A stretch of 64,000 nucleotides of DNA from Eubacteriales bacterium OttesenSCG-928-K08 (lineage in GTDB: Bacteria; Bacillota; Clostridia; Christensenellales; CAG-138). The notes under the pieces are model-generated. The model saw nothing but the letters and a program-made list of their open reading frames with translations, made no database searches and was not told the DNA's origin. Positions 1 to 8,335 of the stretch are shown one piece after another. Position numbers and translations under genes: made by a program. Numbering within the stretch: the stretch's first letter is position 1; every line of letters starts with the position of its first letter. The stretch spans positions 1 to 64,000 of the forward strand of contig JAJDHH010000006.1 in assembly GCA_030266105.1 (NCBI GenBank), read 5' to 3'.

Positions 1-88
1 CGAGCAGGAAAAATACATCGCGTTGCTGCCGCTTGAACCAGTTGAGCAGGTTGCTGTGTTCTTCAAAATCCGTACGTTGTTTATCCAT
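1..88 (-). CDS. 5' end of a minus-strand CDS truncated by the window edge (MDKQRTDFEEHSNLLNWFKRQQRDVFFLL...)
   Basis: Open frame from an ATG at 86-88 (complement) to the window edge, preceded on the minus strand by an RBS-like aaggcggtg. Confidence 0.4.
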   Translation of the reverse strand, partial: MDKQRTDFEEHSNLLNWFKRQQRDVFFLL

Positions 89-152
89 ATATTTCACCGC
101 CTTATGTGGAGTTTCCCGCTCCAACAATTTAATTAACTGAATCGAGATACCC

Positions 153-362
153 TTGCAAAATAACAACCGCGGCAAGCTTATCTATCACCGTTTTGCGCTT
201 TTTGCGGCTAACATCAGCATCTATAAGAATACGCTCTGCGTGCATGTTGTGTCAAAGAATGGCGATGATGTATACGAAACTATAGATAGCGAAGTGCTTC
301 TTGAAGAGGTTTTCGAAACTTTTTTAGAGCTGTTCGAAGAAATTTTGGATGCGGAGGATTGA
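153..362 (+). CDS. small hypothetical protein (69 aa, TTG start)
   Basis: ORF whose TGA stop directly abuts the GTG start of the next gene; acidic C-terminus. Confidence 0.4.
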   Translation: MQNNNRGKLIYHRFALFAANISIYKNTLCVHVVSKNGDDVYETIDSEVLLEEVFETFLELFEEILDAED

Positions 363-1667
363 GTGCAGAAAATTGTAGGCATAGCTTTGGACTCAATTGC
401 TCAGGATTTAGGCGTATGCGTGGGGGATAAGCTCGTTTCAATTAACGGACAGCCCGTGCTGGATGTTGTGGATTATGAGTTTCTTTGCGCTGAGGAGCGC
501 CTGACTCTTTGTTTCTTGCGCGCGAATGATGAAAGCTATGAGATAGATATCGAAAAAGAGGCTTGGGAGCCACTTGGCCTTCGATTTGAAACAGGGCTAA
601 TGAGCCCTGTTCGTTCCTGCCACAATCACTGCCAATTCTGTTTTATCGATCAAATGCCAAAGGTAGGGCGCAAAACCCTCCAGTTTAAGGATGATGACTG
701 GCGGATGTCCTTCATAATGGGCAATTACATCTCGCTAACAAACGTGGATGAAGCGGAATTTCAACGCATAATAGACAGGCGCGTAAGCCCTCTGTTCATC
801 TCAGTGCACGCGACAGACCCAAGCGTACGTATCAGCTTGATGCGAAACAGGAGTGCAGGCGAGCTTATGCCTCGCCTTAAACGGCTAAAGGATGCTGGTC
901 TTCGTTTTCATTGCCAGATCGTATGCTGCCCCGGGTTAAACGATGGTGAAGTTTTGCAGCAAACGATGGAAGAACTATATTCGCTCCATCCGGCGGCTGT
1001 TTCGCTGGCTGTGGTGCCGGTTGGGTTAACAAAGTTTCGTGAAGGTTTAGCTCCGCTTCGCACGTTTACTTTAGCAGAAGCAAAAAGCACACTTGCGCAG
1101 ATTAACGCATTTGCGGCAAAATGCAAAACGAATATGGGTTCTTTTTTTGTTTTTGCTTCAGATGAGCTTGTGCTTAGCGCCAAAGAACCGCTGCCACAAT
1201 ACGAATCTTATGAAGATTTTCCGCAGATTGAAAATGGGGTGGGGCTTTTGAGGCTCTTTGAGGATGAATTTCTTAATGCGCTAAGCGAACAACCGCCGCT
1301 TAAGTTTATGCACATGGCAGATGTGGTTGGCGGAACGCTTGCCAATTCCTTTTTTGTGGAGCTATATAAGAAGCTTTTGCCTTACAATATTACGCTTATT
1401 GCCCATCCCATACAGAATGATTATTTTGGGCATTCAATCACTGTTGGGGGCTTGGTTACCGGCCAGGATATAGTTAGTCAGGCAAACGGACGACTAAAGT
1501 CAAATGTATTATTTTTACCACACAATATGTTGCGTGAAAAAGAGGATGTTTTTCTGGATGGAATGACTGTGGATGAGCTTTCTAAAGCATTAGGCGTAAA
1601 GGTTATTCCAGTCAGGGGTGAGGGTGAGGTTTGGATCGAAACGCTGTTCACCCATTTTCAAGATTAA
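363..1667 (+). CDS. DUF512 family radical-SAM-like/PDZ protein
   Basis: N-terminal PDZ-like region, CHNHCQFCFIDQMP cysteine motif; immediately upstream of der, a common Firmicutes arrangement. Confidence 0.88.
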   Translation: MQKIVGIALDSIAQDLGVCVGDKLVSINGQPVLDVVDYEFLCAEERLTLCFLRANDESYEIDIEKEAWEPLGLRFETGLMSPVRSCHNHCQFCFIDQMPKVGRKTLQFKDDDWRMSFIMGNYISLTNVDEAEFQRIIDRRVSPLFISVHATDPSVRISLMRNRSAGELMPRLKRLKDAGLRFHCQIVCCPGLNDGEVLQQTMEELYSLHPAAVSLAVVPVGLTKFREGLAPLRTFTLAEAKSTLAQINAFAAKCKTNMGSFFVFASDELVLSAKEPLPQYESYEDFPQIENGVGLLRLFEDEFLNALSEQPPLKFMHMADVVGGTLANSFFVELYKKLLPYNITLIAHPIQNDYFGHSITVGGLVTGQDIVSQANGRLKSNVLFLPHNMLREKEDVFLDGMTVDELSKALGVKVIPVRGEGEVWIETLFTHFQD

Positions 1668-1682
1668 AAGGAGGGTAGCCTC

Positions 1683-3017
1683 ATGAGTAAACCGTTGGTT
1701 GCGATTGTGGGAAGGCCAAATGTCGGAAAATCCACATTATTTAACAAGCTTGTTGGGAAACGAATTGCCATAGTAGAAGATATGCCGGGAGTAACGCGGG
1801 ATCGCATTTATGGCGATGCCACCTGGCTTACTCATTCTTTTACCGTCATTGATACGGGTGGCATTGAGCTTGTGCGTGAGGATGTGATCTCCCAACAGAT
1901 CCGCAGGCAGGCTGAGCTTGCAATTGAAATGGCGGATGTTATTCTTTTTCTTGTAGATGGGCGAGAAGGCATGACTGCGGATGATGAAAATGTTGCGGAT
2001 ATGCTCCGCCGCAGCCAAAAGCCGATTGTATTGGCTGTGAATAAAGTTGACGCACCCAAATTTGAGGATAGTGCGTATGACTTTTATTCGCTTGGTTTAG
2101 GCACGCCGATAACGATTTCATCCGCTCAGGCGCTTGGGCTTGGGGATTTGCTTGATGAGATTGTTAAAGGATTCCCTGTGCAGGAAGAAGAAAATGAAGG
2201 CCCGCAGGTTCGCCAAATTGCTGTTGTTGGCAAGCCAAACGTTGGAAAATCAAGCCTTGTTAATGCGATACTGGGCGATGATCGCACAATCGTCAGCGAT
2301 GTGCCCGGAACAACACGTGATGCGATAGACACTCCTTTTTCACATAAAGGGCAACAGTATGTTTTGGTGGATACGGCCGGTATTCGAAGAAAACGCGCAA
2401 TTGAGGACGCCACTGTTGAGCGTTATAGCGTTATTCGAAGCTTAGGCGCAATCAGGCGTGCTGACGTGACGCTTATTGTTGTGGATGCCGAGCAAGGACT
2501 TTCCGAGCAGGATGTGCGCATCGCCGGTTATGTGCACGAGGAAGGCAAAGCGAGTGTCTTAATCGTTAATAAATGGGACTTAATTGAAAAGGATACGCAT
2601 ACAATGCACAAGTTCAAAACGCAGCTTGCTAATGATCTTGCGTTTATGAGCTATGTGCCTATGCTTTTTATCAGCGCCAAAACAGGGCAGCGCGTTAATC
2701 AGGTTTTGCATTATGTTGAGGATGTTTATGCTCAAACGAGCATGCGCATTACAACAGGCACACTTAACGACATACTTAATGAAGCCGTTACTGTCACCCA
2801 GCCTCCGTCTGACAAAGGGCGCAGGTTGAAAATTTATTACGCCACGCAGGTTGCAATCTGCCCTCCAACATTTGTGCTTAAGGTAAACGATCCCGCGTTG
2901 ATGCATTTTTCCTACGAACGTTACCTTGAAAACTACTTCAGGAAATCTTTTGGGCTAACGGGAACGCCAATTAGGCTTTATATAAGGCCACGTGGACACG
3001 AAGAGGAGAAAAAATGA
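1683..3017 (+). CDS. der: ribosome biogenesis GTPase Der (EngA)
   Basis: Two tandem G domains (GRPNVGKST and GKPNVGKSS), DTGG / DTAGIRRK, NKVD / NKWD; RBS aaaggaggg. Confidence 0.97.
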   Translation: MSKPLVAIVGRPNVGKSTLFNKLVGKRIAIVEDMPGVTRDRIYGDATWLTHSFTVIDTGGIELVREDVISQQIRRQAELAIEMADVILFLVDGREGMTADDENVADMLRRSQKPIVLAVNKVDAPKFEDSAYDFYSLGLGTPITISSAQALGLGDLLDEIVKGFPVQEEENEGPQVRQIAVVGKPNVGKSSLVNAILGDDRTIVSDVPGTTRDAIDTPFSHKGQQYVLVDTAGIRRKRAIEDATVERYSVIRSLGAIRRADVTLIVVDAEQGLSEQDVRIAGYVHEEGKASVLIVNKWDLIEKDTHTMHKFKTQLANDLAFMSYVPMLFISAKTGQRVNQVLHYVEDVYAQTSMRITTGTLNDILNEAVTVTQPPSDKGRRLKIYYATQVAICPPTFVLKVNDPALMHFSYERYLENYFRKSFGLTGTPIRLYIRPRGHEEEKK

Positions 3018-3634
3018 CGCTTTATTTGGTTTTGGCTGCTCTGTTGGGTTATCTGCTTGGTAACGTGCAAAGTGCCGTTATAATCAGCAGGTTAAAATTT
3101 CACGATGATGTGCGAAACCACGGCAGCGGCAACGCAGGCAGCACAAATATGCTGCGTGTGTATGGCTTGAAGCCGGGGCTTACTACATTTGTGTTTGACT
3201 CGCTTAAAGGCATCTTTGGCGTATTGGTTGGGCGATGGTTGGCTGGGGAAACAGGCGCTTATGCTGCCGCGCTTTTTGTCGTTATCGGGCATGATTTCCC
3301 TGTGCTTTTTAAGTTTAAGGGCGGCAAAGGTGTGGCGTCAACACTTTCGATACTATGGATGCTTTCGCCAAAATACGGAGCCATTGTAACTGTGATTGCA
3401 ATTATTATACTGTTAAGTACACGTATAGTATCACTTACATCAATAACAAGTATGACTATTTATTTATTGTTGGTTTTGATATTTGAGTGGGGTAATGTTT
3501 ATTTTTTGTTGTTGATAACAGCATTGTGGGCACTTATGCTTGTTCGCCATGTGGATAACATTAAGCGCTTGCTTCGGGGTGAGGAAAGCCGACTATTCGA
3601 GCGCAAAAAACAAAAAAGCACTCATAATGGTTGA
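3014..3634 (+). CDS. plsY: glycerol-3-phosphate acyltransferase PlsY
   Basis: GSGNAGSTNMLRVYG and FKGGKGVAS motifs, multispanning; overlaps der stop. Confidence 0.96.
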   Translation: MTLYLVLAALLGYLLGNVQSAVIISRLKFHDDVRNHGSGNAGSTNMLRVYGLKPGLTTFVFDSLKGIFGVLVGRWLAGETGAYAAALFVVIGHDFPVLFKFKGGKGVASTLSILWMLSPKYGAIVTVIAIIILLSTRIVSLTSITSMTIYLLLVLIFEWGNVYFLLLITALWALMLVRHVDNIKRLLRGEESRLFERKKQKSTHNG

Positions 3635-3689
3635 TTTGAAAATAAACGCATAAGGCATAAGACGCTGCAAAAATAGGGGGGACGAGTAG

Positions 3690-4616
3690 ATGACAAAACC
3701 GGCATTGGTTGTTATGGCAGCCGGAATAGGCAGCCGATATGGCGGACTAAAACAAATTGAACCTGTAGGAAGCAATGGCGAGTTGCTTATCGATTACTCA
3801 TTGTTCGATGCGAAAAGAGCAGGCTTCGAGCAGGTTATTTTTATCATTAATCACAAAATCGAGAATGAGTTTAAGCAGCATATTGGTGACCGAATAGCTC
3901 AGCATATGAATGTTGAATATGTTTACCAGGAGCTTAACAGCCAATTGCCCGACAAGACCATATGCCCGGCTGACCGCATAAAACCATGGGGGACAGGGCA
4001 TGCGGTTCTTTGCTGCAAGGCTCTACTAAACGGCCCGTTTGCGGTTATAAATGCGGATGATTATTATGGCAGAAACGCTTTTGCGCAAATCTACAATACT
4101 CTAAAGAATGCGCAAGACACAGCCCCTCATCAATGGTGTATGGTGGGTTATATTCTTGAAAACACATTGACTGATTTTGGCTATGTTTCACGCGGAGTTT
4201 GCTCTGTAACGCAGGATCATAAGCTTTCTGGCATCGTTGAGCGTGTGCGCATTGAAAAAACGGCAAATGGCGTTGAATACTCCGAGGATGGCGGGTGCAC
4301 ATTTCAACCGCTTTGCCCATCATCGGTTGTTTCAATGAACCTTTGGGGGTTTACTTCGCCAGGCATATTTAATGAGCTCGAAGCGGGTTGGGCGGATTTT
4401 TGGCGAAAAAATGTGCCCGAAAAACCGACAACAGCGGAGTTTTATCTGCCAAGCGTAGTAGGCACTGCGCTTGGCAACAACAAAGCTCAGGTACAGGTGT
4501 TGCAATGCACCGACCGCTGGTACGGCATTACACACCCGCAGGATAAGCCTGCGCTTTCAAACGCCATAGCACAAATGGTAAGCAATGGGTTATACCCAAG
4601 CAGACTTTGGGGTTAA
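3690..4616 (+). CDS. nucleotidyltransferase (sugar-phosphate NTP_transferase family)
   Basis: MAAGIGSRYGGLKQIEPVG signature; VINADDYYG. Confidence 0.85.
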   Translation: MTKPALVVMAAGIGSRYGGLKQIEPVGSNGELLIDYSLFDAKRAGFEQVIFIINHKIENEFKQHIGDRIAQHMNVEYVYQELNSQLPDKTICPADRIKPWGTGHAVLCCKALLNGPFAVINADDYYGRNAFAQIYNTLKNAQDTAPHQWCMVGYILENTLTDFGYVSRGVCSVTQDHKLSGIVERVRIEKTANGVEYSEDGGCTFQPLCPSSVVSMNLWGFTSPGIFNELEAGWADFWRKNVPEKPTTAEFYLPSVVGTALGNNKAQVQVLQCTDRWYGITHPQDKPALSNAIAQMVSNGLYPSRLWG

Positions 4617-4716
4617 TGCTTTTCTTAGTGTTAACACATTGTTTAATGAAAAGCGCTGGTGTTTCGGGCGTACGGATGATACAATACAAAAAGTAGACTC
4701 TAGGGGGATTGTGTTC

Positions 4717-5688
4717 ATGCTATTAAGAATCAGGCAGTTCTTTTGCGCAGCTTGCGCATTTGTATTGTTGCTTGGTTTTTGTGGCTCAGCAATGGCCTTG
4801 ACTCCTCTCCAAACCGTATCGATGCGCTCTGGGTCGCGCGGCCCAAATGTGCTTTTGCTTCAACAAAACCTGGCAGAATTGGGATATTTGCAAGAAGAGT
4901 ACGCTTCCTCAGGTATTTATGATACTAACACGGTTAACGCAGTAAAAAACCTGCAGGCCGAATTGGATATCGTGCAGGACGGCATTTGCTCAAGAAGCAC
5001 GCTCGTCGCTTTTAATTCATGGATAGAACAGCTAAATAACATCAAGGATGAAGCTCAACCGCTAAAAGGATATGTGTTGGGTATTGATCCCGGCCATCAA
5101 AAAGAAGCAGATTTATCCTACGAAAATTTGTCACCTAATTCTGAGCGCACTAAAGAGCGCATGAGCGATGGTGCCGTTGGTGTTAAAACAGGTGCGCAAG
5201 AATATGAAATTGTTCTGCAAGTCTCAAAAAAACTAAAAACGCTTTTAGAGGATGCCGGTGCAAAGGTTGTTCTTACACGCACAAAAAACGATGTTTCAAT
5301 TTCCAACGCTGAGCGTGCGCAAAAAATGAACGAGGCTAAGGTGGATTGTTGGATTAGAATCCATTGTGATGCCAGCACCGATAAATCCTTAAAAGGCGCA
5401 AGAATGCTCGCGCCCAGCAAAACCGCAAAACCGGAAATCTATGCCCAAAGCGTTGATATTGCAAAAGCGGTTTTATCATCATTTTGCGCTGAAACAAACG
5501 CAAAGCAGCTGCCCATACTCCTTCGTTCTGATCAAACAGGCTTCAACTGGTCGAATGCCCCGGTTGTTACAATTGAAATGGGCTATCTATCAAACTCTAC
5601 GGAGGATGTGCTTCTAAACAAGGCCAGCTACCAGCAAAGCTGTGCGCAAGGCATCTATAACGGCATAATTGCCTACTATAAAGATTAA
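4717..5688 (+). CDS. N-acetylmuramoyl-L-alanine amidase with N-terminal peptidoglycan-binding domain
   Basis: ORF opens at 4585 but the likely start is 4717 (signal peptide MLLRIRQFFCAACAFVLLLGF); VLGIDPGHQ, E...QVSKKLKTLLEDAGAKVVLTR, IEMGYLSN = Amidase_3. Confidence 0.92.
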   Translation: MLLRIRQFFCAACAFVLLLGFCGSAMALTPLQTVSMRSGSRGPNVLLLQQNLAELGYLQEEYASSGIYDTNTVNAVKNLQAELDIVQDGICSRSTLVAFNSWIEQLNNIKDEAQPLKGYVLGIDPGHQKEADLSYENLSPNSERTKERMSDGAVGVKTGAQEYEIVLQVSKKLKTLLEDAGAKVVLTRTKNDVSISNAERAQKMNEAKVDCWIRIHCDASTDKSLKGARMLAPSKTAKPEIYAQSVDIAKAVLSSFCAETNAKQLPILLRSDQTGFNWSNAPVVTIEMGYLSNSTEDVLLNKASYQQSCAQGIYNGIIAYYKD

Positions 5689-5907
5689 AAGCGTGCTTGT
5701 TTCATTTAGCGACAAGTAGAAGTATATTATAAGAGGCGTTGGAGTAGTCCGCGCTTTTTTGCGTAATTACATGAAACTTAAATTTGGCACAGAATAGTAG
5801 ATTCATTTATAAAAAACTGTTATACTAATATGGCTCTTAAATGCAGCGCCACATGCCTGCATGCATTTAAGAAAGCGAAAACTTTAAGACTTTAAGGAGA
5901 ACCAATA

Positions 5908-6282
5908 ATGCAAGTTGCTATTAACGAGCATAATGGCTCACGCGTGGCAGTAATACAATTGGAAGATAATCAAACAATTTGTGATCCTCAATCTGCACTG
6001 GATTTGTTAATGGACGTAAAATGTGGGTATGAATGTAGTAAGCTTGTTTTCCCCAAGGAAGCGTTTTGCGCGGATTTTTATGAACTGAAAACTCGTTTAG
6101 CGGGTGAGATTTTGCAAAAGTTCATCAACTACCATTCCAAGCTGGCAATCGCTGGAGATTTTTCGTGCTACTCCAGCAAAAGCCTGCATGATTTTATTTA
6201 TGAATGCAACAGTGGAAGCGACATATTTTTTCTTCCAAGTGTTGAAGAGGCAATTGAGCGCTTGCATAAATGCACAATATGA
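5908..6282 (+). CDS. DUF4180-like protein
   Basis: 124 aa; pattern LVFPKEAFCADFYELKTRLAGEILQKFINYHSKLAIAGDFS resembles DUF4180; RBS aaggaga. Confidence 0.7.
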   Translation: MQVAINEHNGSRVAVIQLEDNQTICDPQSALDLLMDVKCGYECSKLVFPKEAFCADFYELKTRLAGEILQKFINYHSKLAIAGDFSCYSSKSLHDFIYECNSGSDIFFLPSVEEAIERLHKCTI

Positions 6283-6310
6283 TATTAATAGGGTGTAAAG
6301 GAGAAAGAAA

Positions 6311-6862
6311 ATGAGTAAAGGCGTATGGATCCTTGTGATTGTAATGGTTGTGCTGATCATTGCGTTTGGCGTGTTTTATTTGCTTAACCGCCCAACATAC
6401 GGTAATGACACAGCAGGGATCGAAAAAGCAATCCAGGAAAATGGCGGCAGTGGCAAGACAGTTGTTATTATTGATTCTGTAGTTATGGCAGGCAGCAAGT
6501 ATGTTGGCTTCCTTGAGGGCGACGATACATTGGGCCTGGCGGTATTCTACTCCGATGGTCGCGGAAACTTTGTATTTGAAAATATCCATAGGGAAGAAGG
6601 GGCGACAAGCACATCCTTCTATGAGCCCTTTGCTTCAGATATTGAAGGCACACATGGTGCGGATATTGTTATAAGCAAGGATCCCTTGCTATCTAAAGTA
6701 GTGCGCACTGTGGATGGCGAAGTGTTTGATGAATACGATGTTGTAAATTCGCCAACGGTGCTTGTTATGGAATTCCACCACACAGAATCAAGCCTCAATG
6801 TGCAGGTTCTGTTGTATGATCTGCAGGGAAATGAAATATTAAAAGCGCCCAGCAGGCTATAA
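6311..6862 (+). CDS. hypothetical membrane-anchored protein
   Basis: N-terminal TM VWILVIVMVVLIIAFGVFYLL; RBS aaaggaga. Confidence 0.7.
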   Translation: MSKGVWILVIVMVVLIIAFGVFYLLNRPTYGNDTAGIEKAIQENGGSGKTVVIIDSVVMAGSKYVGFLEGDDTLGLAVFYSDGRGNFVFENIHREEGATSTSFYEPFASDIEGTHGADIVISKDPLLSKVVRTVDGEVFDEYDVVNSPTVLVMEFHHTESSLNVQVLLYDLQGNEILKAPSRL

Positions 6863-6889
6863 ATCTAAGAAAATAAAGATATGCTAATA

Positions 6890-6926
6890 AACAGGAGTCG
6901 GTTGTAATTTACAACCGACTCCTGTT
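6890..6926. terminator. intergenic inverted repeat, likely bidirectional terminator between convergent genes
   Basis: aacaggagtcggttgtaa / ttacaaccgactcctgtt perfect inverted repeat followed by atatcttttt. Confidence 0.85.
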
Positions 6927-6967
6927 ATATCTTTTTATATGGTTAGGTGAAAGTAAACAAATGTCAT

Positions 6968-7639
6968 TTAGGAGATCATGTCGCCCTGGTGCGCTATAAG
7001 TGTTGCATCGTATACGCCGTCAATACGAAGGAATTTATCCACAACGCCGGTCTCCTCATCACGCAAACGAACCTCAACAGTTAGCTCAACACCATCTCTT
7101 TGGGCGCTTCTGCTGCGTACTTTCGCCTTTGGCAGCTGTTTGAGCGCACCCTTGATGGTTGCATTAGCGCCCTCGTGAAAATGCAAAATCAGCAGATAGG
7201 GGAGCGCCGACTTAACTTTTGTTACGCTAAGTATAACCACGGCAAGCCCAATCACAACAAGGCCGATCAGCGCAAGATCAAAAAATTGTCCGCCAAGGGC
7301 CATGCCTTCGCTGATAGCCCAGAATATAAACGCTGTATCCATAGGATCCTTAATCGCCGTACGAAAGCGCACAATGGATAATGCGCCTACCATACCCAAG
7401 CTCATTGTCAGGTTTGAGTTGATGAGCGAGAGCACCATTGAAGTGATCATTGTTAATACTATCAGGCTAAGGTTAAACGTGCGTGAATAAAGCACGCCGC
7501 CAAATGTCTTTTTGTAGACAAAAAATATGGCAACACCAACACCAAATGCAACAAGAAGTGTGATTACAATTTGCATTGGGTTTAATGGGCTATTGAAAAA
7601 ATCCTTAATATTGAGTGCGTTTGCGACAGGGTCGGTCAT
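6968..7639 (-). CDS. DUF4956 domain-containing membrane protein
   Basis: Multiple TM segments, SLGMVGALSIVRFRTAIKDPMDTAFIFWAI signature. Confidence 0.88.
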   Translation of the reverse strand: MTDPVANALNIKDFFNSPLNPMQIVITLLVAFGVGVAIFFVYKKTFGGVLYSRTFNLSLIVLTMITSMVLSLINSNLTMSLGMVGALSIVRFRTAIKDPMDTAFIFWAISEGMALGGQFFDLALIGLVVIGLAVVILSVTKVKSALPYLLILHFHEGANATIKGALKQLPKAKVRSRSAQRDGVELTVEVRLRDEETGVVDKFLRIDGVYDATLIAHQGDMIS

Positions 7640-7651
7640 GTCGGGTTCCTC

Positions 7652-8335
7652 CTATTCGTATTTCCTACTTAAACAATATTTACTTATAGCGCTGCGTTGC
7701 GCATTTTCAATTGGTTGTATTAAAGCGCGAATATATCCTGGCAGATACCTGTTGAATTTTATTTCCAACACAGTGTATCCTTGCTCGGTTGCAGGGTATG
7801 TTGGCAGTTCAGGGTCAAAAATTCCCGTTGCACGATAGGCGGTGCGCACATCCAAATCAAATGTGATACGAACATCCTCAACTGGAAAAACGTATGCTTC
7901 CCGCCAATAATCAACAATAACGCATGGCTTGAGGTTTTGCAAGCGAAATATCGCATAGAACTGTTTTGCGAGTTGCTCATTGCGGCGCAACAGTGGTGTA
8001 TAATCGCCTTCAATCAGAGCATCGCATTCAGCTCGTGTTATTGAAAGAGAGTTTTTTTGAATGAAAGAACCCTGCTTGTGCTTTTGCTCAAGCTTTATAA
8101 CATCATCTTTTAAGTTATAAATACGCAGGCGGTATTTGTCACGCTTATCTTCACCATCAAGCTTTTCGCTAATGGCGTCATTATCCAGATTGTCAAAATA
8201 CAGGCTGCGAATAAAGTATTTTCCGTCCTTCAGCGCAAACTTGTCCCTATTCATTGTAAGGGAAAGCTTGCGTGAAAGCAGCTCATATTCAATCTGGCTG
8301 ATGTAGTACTTTAATTCATGCCGGTATGGCTTCAT
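7652..8335 (-). CDS. VTC domain (polyphosphate polymerase-like) protein
   Basis: RHELKYYIS, YFIRSLYFDN, KYRLRIYN, LEQKHK, TFDLDVRTAY, VLEIKFNRYLPGYI. Confidence 0.9.
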   Translation of the reverse strand: MKPYRHELKYYISQIEYELLSRKLSLTMNRDKFALKDGKYFIRSLYFDNLDNDAISEKLDGEDKRDKYRLRIYNLKDDVIKLEQKHKQGSFIQKNSLSITRAECDALIEGDYTPLLRRNEQLAKQFYAIFRLQNLKPCVIVDYWREAYVFPVEDVRITFDLDVRTAYRATGIFDPELPTYPATEQGYTVLEIKFNRYLPGYIRALIQPIENAQRSAISKYCLSRKYE

